Assembly (NCBI GenBank): GCA_019510095.1 | Contig: JAEKLB010000057.1 | Location: 1-33,013, forward strand | Reading direction: 5' to 3' | Source of the DNA: Acidobacteriota bacterium | GTDB taxonomy: Bacteria; Actinomycetota; Acidimicrobiia; Acidimicrobiales; CADCSY01 | Length of the DNA stretch: 33,013 bases | In this document: positions 29,253-33,013 of the stretch, one piece after another | Position numbering within the stretch: the first letter of the stretch is position 1 | Layout: every line of letters starts with the position of its first letter | The notes under the pieces: generated by a model | The model's input: only the letters and a program-made list of their open reading frames with translations | Told to the model about the DNA's origin: nothing | Databases searched by the model: none | Program-made: the position numbers and the translations under genes

Positions 29253-30061
29253 CTGGCGAGCACCAGGTGGCGCAGCTGCGTCCAGTGGCGGAAGTTGCCA
29301 GCGACGACGGTGGCGGCGCCGGCCGGCGTGGCCACGTGCTCGAGGGGCGACGCATGGGCCGGCTGGGCGGTGACGAACCGCTCGTAGAGCCGGAGATCGT
29401 CGTCGAGGTCGCGCTGCCCGTCATGGTTGAGGTACGAGACCCGACCGCAGCGGGCTGCCGAGACCTTGCGGAGGAGCGCCGGATCCGCAATCGCGGCTCG
29501 GTCCTCGCCGTCGACATAGGGAAGGTGCCACTCCCCTGGCTCGCAGCTCCTCGGTGCCGACTGCTGCATGGCGGCGCGCATGGCCTCTGCCGCGAGACGG
29601 ATCTCGGGCTGGGCGAGCGGCGAGCACCGTTGGAACCAGAAGCCGTCCCAGTCGGTGGCGCTGACGATCACGGTGTGCCACATGAACGGCTCCAACAGCC
29701 GGTTGGCGACCTGCTTGTGCACGCCGAGATCGAGCAACCGCTGGGCGCCGGCGACGGCATCGTCGCGGGCACGGAGCCAGGCGCCCTCGGCGGCGACCCG
29801 GGCGTTGCCCTCCAACGCCGGCCCGGCCTGCATCCCGCCGCGCTTGCCGCCGAACTCGACGGGGATGGCCGGGTCGGCCATGACCCGGGCGATCTGCTTG
29901 GCCACCGGCACTGCCCTGCTCGAGGCGCTGTTGCGACTGAAGAGCCGGTGCGTGTTCAGCTCGGCGAGCACGAACCGGTGGATCGTGGCCTCGATCGTGG
30001 TCAGCCGGACGCCGTCGGAACTGACCGAGTCGGCGATCACCCGGGCGGCCGGTCCAGTCAT
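29249..30061 (-). CDS. thyX: ThyX-like FAD-dependent thymidylate synthase family protein
   Basis: The protein has 270 residues from ATG 30061. The ThyX signature RHRxxSxNxxSxR is present as [13 protein letters not shown] (37-49), with Thr in place of the first Arg. The C-terminal block HASPLEH (236-242) and [10 protein letters not shown] are further ThyX-type features. ThyX makes dTMP from dUMP with methylene-tetrahydrofolate, NADPH and FAD (known of the family). The same variant signature occurs in phage and actinobacterial ThyX-like proteins, so full activity is likely but not certain. CAGACT 6 bases before the ATG suggests a leaderless start. It diverges from the molybdopterin oxidoreductase. 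Confidence 0.78.
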   Translation of the reverse strand: MTGPAARVIADSVSSDGVRLTTIEATIHRFVLAELNTHRLFSRNSASSRAVPVAKQIARVMADPAIPVEFGGKRGGMQAGPALEGNARVAAEGAWLRARDDAVAGAQRLLDLGVHKQVANRLLEPFMWHTVIVSATDWDGFWFQRCSPLAQPEIRLAAEAMRAAMQQSAPRSCEPGEWHLPYVDGEDRAAIADPALLRKVSAARCGRVSYLNHDGQRDLDDDLRLYERFVTAQPAHASPLEHVATPAGAATVVAGNFRHWTQLRHLVLAS

Positions 30062-30067
30062 GGATGC

Positions 30068-30073
30068 AGTCTG
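30068..30073 (-). promoter_or_regulatory. Candidate -10 box (CAGACT) for leaderless thyX-like gene
   Basis: CAGACT on the minus strand ends 6 bases before ATG 30061, the same box and gap as at the LLM oxidoreductase (2261-2266). Confidence 0.35.
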
Positions 30074-30121
30074 CGCGCGGCCGACCTCCGCAGCGGCGGA
30101 CCCCTTCCCACCAGCGACGAC

Positions 30122-30138
30122 GACACCATGGCGGTGTC
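30122..30138. promoter_or_regulatory. Inverted repeat in divergent spacer (possible operator)
   Basis: GACACC and GGTGTC arms flank a 5-base centre in the thyX / molybdopterin-oxidoreductase spacer. The arms are perfect but short, and no regulator gene lies next to it. Confidence 0.2.
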
Positions 30139-30164
30139 CCCGGTCGCCCACCACCCGGGTTCAG

Positions 30165-30170
30165 TACCGT
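30165..30170 (+). promoter_or_regulatory. Candidate -10 box (TACCGT) for leaderless molybdopterin oxidoreductase
   Basis: TACCGT ends 6 bases before ATG 30177 with no Shine-Dalgarno in between, which settles the start within an open frame that reaches far upstream. Confidence 0.5.
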
Positions 30171-30176
30171 TTGCCC

Positions 30177-32405
30177 ATGAGCTCCCGGGCGACGTCGCCG
30201 AGGCCCCGCCGGTGCCATCTGTGCGAGGCGGCCTGCGGCCTCGACATCGAGTTCGAGGGCGACCGACCGGTGGGGGCCCGCGGCCGTCGCACCGCGGTGC
30301 TCAGCGCCGGCTACGTGTGCGCCAAGGGCTCCGCCCTGCTTGACATCGACGCCGACCCTGACCGACTGCGGCGCCCCCTCGTGCGGCGGGACGGCGAGCT
30401 GGTCGAGGTGTCGTGGGAGGAGGCGTTCGCCGAGGCCGCTGCCCGGCTCCGGCCGGTCATCGAGGAGCACGGGCGCCACACGGTGGCGGTCTACAGCGGC
30501 AACCCGGGCGGCTCGACGGAGCTCTTCTTCAAGGCCGCGCTGATCCACGCCCTGTCGACGCCTCACATCTACAGCGCGGCCTCGGTCGACGCCTCCTCGA
30601 AGGCCTTCGCCTCCGGGCTGCTGTTCGGCGTGCCGTGGTCGACAGCTGTCCCCGACCTCGACAACACGGACCACCTGCTCATCGTCGGCGCCAACCCGGT
30701 CGACTCGAACGGCAGCCTCCTCACCGCTCCCAACATGGCAGCCCGGCTGCGCGCCATTCGCGCTAGCGGCGGCAAGGTGGTCGTGCTCGATCCCCGGCGC
30801 ACGCGCACTGCCGAGCAAGCCGACGAGCACCACTTCATCCGGCCCGGCACCGACGCCCTCGCCCTGTTCGCCATGGTCCACACCCTCTTCGAGGAGGGTC
30901 TGGTCGACCTGCGCCATCTCGACGGAAGGGTCGAGGGCGTCGCCGAGCTCGGGGCGCTGGCATCGCCCTTCACTCCCGAGGCCGTGGCCGACCGCTGCGG
31001 CATCCCAGCACCCACGCTGCGGCGCCTCGCCCGTGACCTGGCGGCGGCCCCCAGCGCCGCGGTCTACGGACGGGTCGGTACCTCGACCCAGGCGTTCGGG
31101 ATGCTCGCCAGCTTCCTCATCGACGCCCTCAACGTGCTGACCGGCAACCTCGACCGGCGAGGTGGGGCGATGTTCCCGCTTCCGGCCCAGGGCAGCCCGA
31201 CCACCCATGGCAAGCCGGGACCCGGCCGGGGCATGCGGTGGGGACGGTGGCAGAGCCGGGTGCGCGGGCTCAAGGAGTTCGCCGGGGAGCTGCCCGTGGC
31301 GGCGTTGGCCGAGGAGATCGACACGCCCGGCGACGATCGGGTGCGGGCCGCCATCTTCATCGCCGGCAACCCGGTGCTCTCGACGCCGAACGGAGGGCGG
31401 CTCGATGCCGCCCTGCCGATGCTCGACTGCCAGATCAGCATCGACATCTACCTCAACGAGACCTCACGGCACGCGCACGTCGTGTTCCCCTCGCCGCGGC
31501 TGCTCACCCGCGGGCACGCGCAGGGCTTCGCCACCTGGAACGCCTGCCAGAACTTCTACGACTACTCCCCGCCCCTGCTGGCACGCGAGCCAGGCGAGCT
31601 GGGCGACGGCGAGATCCTCATGCGACTGACGGCCATCGTCGAGGGCCGCGACCCCAATGCCGAGGATGTCGACGACCGCATGGCAGCGTTCGTGGCCCAA
31701 CGGGCCGCGGCCGCCGCCCAGCAGTTCGGCATCACCGCCGACGACGTGCTCGCGTCGCTGGATGCCGGCGAGCCGGCCGAGCAGCTCGTCGAGCTCAACA
31801 TCCGCTCCGGCCCGTACGGCGATCGGTTCGGGCAATGGCCCGAGGGTCTGACGTTCCGGCAGCTGCGGGAGGCGCCCGACGGGGTCGATCTCGGCCCGTT
31901 GCAACCTCGCGTCGACGAGATCCTGCGCACGGCGAGCGGGAAGATCGAGCTGGCGCCAGAACCGGTCGCCATCGACAGCACCCGCCTCGCCGCCGCGCTT
32001 GCCGAGCCCGTTCCCGGCCTGCTGCTCTTCGGTCGCCGCGACCGCCGCTCGATGAACTCCTGGCTGCACAACGTCGGGCGGCTCACGACCGAGAGTGACC
32101 GCTGCACCGTGCAGCTTCACCCGCTCGACGCGGCCGAGGCCGGCGTCGTCTCGGGGCAGGCCGTCGTCGTCACCAGCCGGGTCGGCAGCGTCACCGCCCC
32201 GGTCGAGGTGACCGATGCGGTGATGCCGGGCTCGGTGTGCGTGCCGCACGGCTTCGGGCACGGCAAGGCCGCCGACAGCCTGCGGGTCGCGGCCCTCACC
32301 CCCGGCGCCAGCGCCAACGACCTCACCGACGACGGCGTCGTCGAGCCGTGGTCGAGCGTGGCCGTCTTCAGCGGCGTGCCGGTTCAGGTGGCCCCGGCGA
32401 CCTGA
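30177..32405 (+). CDS. Molybdopterin-dependent oxidoreductase (DMSO-reductase family)
   Basis: The protein has 742 residues from ATG 30177. The N-terminus binds a [4Fe-4S] cluster through Cys13, Cys16, Cys20 and Cys48, followed by Lys50, the usual electron-relay Lys. The Mo-bis-MGD domains follow: VYSGNPGGS (106-113), LLIVGANPVDSNGS (167-180), RPGTDALALFAMVHTL, VYGRVGTSTQAFG, and the C-terminal dinucleotide domain with LFGRRDRRSMNSWLHN and VTDAVMPGSVCVPHGFGHG. Where formate dehydrogenases have Cys/Sec, the sequence reads SASVDASSKAF, with Asp138 the likely Mo ligand. There is no twin-Arg signal, so the enzyme is cytoplasmic. No partner subunit is encoded nearby; the substrate is unknown. Its 3' end overlaps the convergent DUF480 gene by 22 bases. 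Confidence 0.87.
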   Translation: MSSRATSPRPRRCHLCEAACGLDIEFEGDRPVGARGRRTAVLSAGYVCAKGSALLDIDADPDRLRRPLVRRDGELVEVSWEEAFAEAAARLRPVIEEHGRHTVAVYSGNPGGSTELFFKAALIHALSTPHIYSAASVDASSKAFASGLLFGVPWSTAVPDLDNTDHLLIVGANPVDSNGSLLTAPNMAARLRAIRASGGKVVVLDPRRTRTAEQADEHHFIRPGTDALALFAMVHTLFEEGLVDLRHLDGRVEGVAELGALASPFTPEAVADRCGIPAPTLRRLARDLAAAPSAAVYGRVGTSTQAFGMLASFLIDALNVLTGNLDRRGGAMFPLPAQGSPTTHGKPGPGRGMRWGRWQSRVRGLKEFAGELPVAALAEEIDTPGDDRVRAAIFIAGNPVLSTPNGGRLDAALPMLDCQISIDIYLNETSRHAHVVFPSPRLLTRGHAQGFATWNACQNFYDYSPPLLAREPGELGDGEILMRLTAIVEGRDPNAEDVDDRMAAFVAQRAAAAAQQFGITADDVLASLDAGEPAEQLVELNIRSGPYGDRFGQWPEGLTFRQLREAPDGVDLGPLQPRVDEILRTASGKIELAPEPVAIDSTRLAAALAEPVPGLLLFGRRDRRSMNSWLHNVGRLTTESDRCTVQLHPLDAAEAGVVSGQAVVVTSRVGSVTAPVEVTDAVMPGSVCVPHGFGHGKAADSLRVAALTPGASANDLTDDGVVEPWSSVAVFSGVPVQVAPAT

Positions 32406-33013
32406 CCCTCCTCGTCGCCAAGCGCGTCGAGCAGCCGGGCCAGGCGGTCCTCCAACACAACGACGCGGGCCTCGAGCTCATCCAGCCGACTGGTCGATCG
32501 ACCACCAGGCGCAGCGCCAGGCTCGGCCGGCGACACCGACGCCCGCTCCTCGGCGCCGACCTCCAGCAGCTGGATCCAGCGCCCTTCCTTCTGGCCCGCC
32601 CGGCGCTCGACCTGGGCGACGAGCGGGGGCTCCCGCTCGCCAAGGGCCGACAACGACGACTCCACCTCGGCAGCCGACGCGAAGCCATGGAGCCGCTCGG
32701 TCCGACTCCGCAGCTCGGCCACGGTCTGGGCGCCCCGCAGCAAGAGCACGCACAGGAGCGCCTCGTCGGCAGCGGTGAGGCCCAACACCTCGTCGAGCAC
32801 CTGCCGGTAGCGAGTGGCCCGCTCGCCCGCCCCTGGGTGCACCACCCGCGCCAGACCCTTCGCCTTCAGGGCCAAGACCGCGGTTTCGACAGCCTGAGGC
32901 TCGTGCTGCACGACCGGATCGCGATTCGACGTCTGGTTGCACGCGGCCAGCAATGCGTTCAGGGTCAACGGATAGGCGTCGGGCGTCGCCAGCTTCTTCT
33001 CCAGGAGCGCGCC
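32384..33013 (-). CDS. DUF480 / YceH family protein, N-terminus beyond window
   Basis: The gene enters from the right edge and its start lies outside; 209 codons are visible. The reading frame continues to the edge as GALLEKKLATPDAYP then LTLNALLAACNQTSNRDPVV, the strongly conserved YceH (DUF480) winged-helix region; the TTG at 32968 is therefore not the start. A second winged-helix part follows (about ADEALLCVLLLRGAQTVAELRSRTERLHGF). The C-terminal 45 residues are Leu/Arg/Glu-rich with coiled-coil character (RLDELEARVVVLEDRLARLL). Function is not established; the domain suggests DNA binding. Confidence 0.87.
   Translation of the reverse strand, partial: GALLEKKLATPDAYPLTLNALLAACNQTSNRDPVVQHEPQAVETAVLALKAKGLARVVHPGAGERATRYRQVLDEVLGLTAADEALLCVLLLRGAQTVAELRSRTERLHGFASAAEVESSLSALGEREPPLVAQVERRAGQKEGRWIQLLEVGAEERASVSPAEPGAAPGGRSTSRLDELEARVVVLEDRLARLLDALGDEEGQVAGAT

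Noticed and set aside
29421-31208. Minus-strand open frame of 595 codons opposite the molybdopterin oxidoreductase
   Set aside because: The plus strand carries the complete Fe-S and Mo-bis-MGD motifs; this frame shows no domain.
1-33013. Defence island, prophage, integrative element or CRISPR locus
   Set aside because: No nuclease-helicase defence pair, integrase, transposase, phage structural gene, tRNA-flanked site or repeat array was seen. The HNH remnant and the HrpA helicase are not neighbours in a defence arrangement, and HrpA is a housekeeping-type helicase.

Overview
The window is high-GC, gene-dense bacterial chromosome that reads as actinobacterial, most likely a free-living member of Acidimicrobiia or a relative (inference). 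Supporting signs are a LLM-class F420-type oxidoreductase, a DUF222-HNH endonuclease remnant, a 38-residue basic MPDKSP-type protein, many GTG/TTG starts, and many starts that sit 6-8 bases behind a TAnnnT -10 box, the signature of leaderless mRNA known from mycobacteria and relatives. There are no rRNA, tRNA, CRISPR, insertion-sequence or phage genes, and no gene-free stretch longer than 300 bases.

Layout, left to right. (1) 1-1206: 3' end of a phosphotransferase-fold kinase, a small acidic protein, a HAD-fold protein. (2) 1220-4044: a LLM oxidoreductase diverging from a MarR regulator that is translationally coupled to an MFS exporter. (3) 4111-8602, all minus strand: a DinB-like protein, QueF with an overlapping VUT-family queuosine-precursor transporter, then a Zn-ribbon/OB protein, a thiolase-fold protein without the nucleophilic Cys, and an amidohydrolase. 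(4) 8636-13768: a 5'-truncated DUF222-HNH gene, an orphan GvpU-like gene, and an hrpA helicase gene broken by a frame change with about 60 codons missing. (5) 13776-17449: SMP-30-type lactonase, a secreted Thr-rich protein, small GNAT, double VOC protein, nitroreductase. (6) 17465-20916, minus: SDR, Bcr/CflA-type MFS, and a frameshifted GAF-GGDEF protein. (7) 21040-24227: TetR regulator, second amidohydrolase, SDR, DUF2237 protein. (8) 24285-27725: ArsC-like reductase, third amidohydrolase, acetoacetyl-CoA synthetase-like ligase. (9) 27754-33013: small basic protein, DUF664 protein, GNAT, ThyX-like protein, molybdopterin oxidoreductase, and the 5'-truncated (by the window edge) DUF480/YceH protein.

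Functionally much of the window looks like catabolic and accessory metabolism of CoA-linked or alicyclic/steroid-like substrates: three amidohydrolases, two SDRs, a Cys-less thiolase with its DUF35 partner, an acyl-CoA ligase, a LLM oxidoreductase and a nitroreductase, with MarR and TetR regulators. The substrate cannot be read from the sequence.

I did not find a defence island or an obviously new multi-gene system. The most interesting items are the Ltp2-like thiolase/DUF35/amidohydrolase operon, the paralogous amidohydrolases with a changed metal motif, the three damaged genes, two long hairpins between convergent genes, and the set of leaderless promoters.
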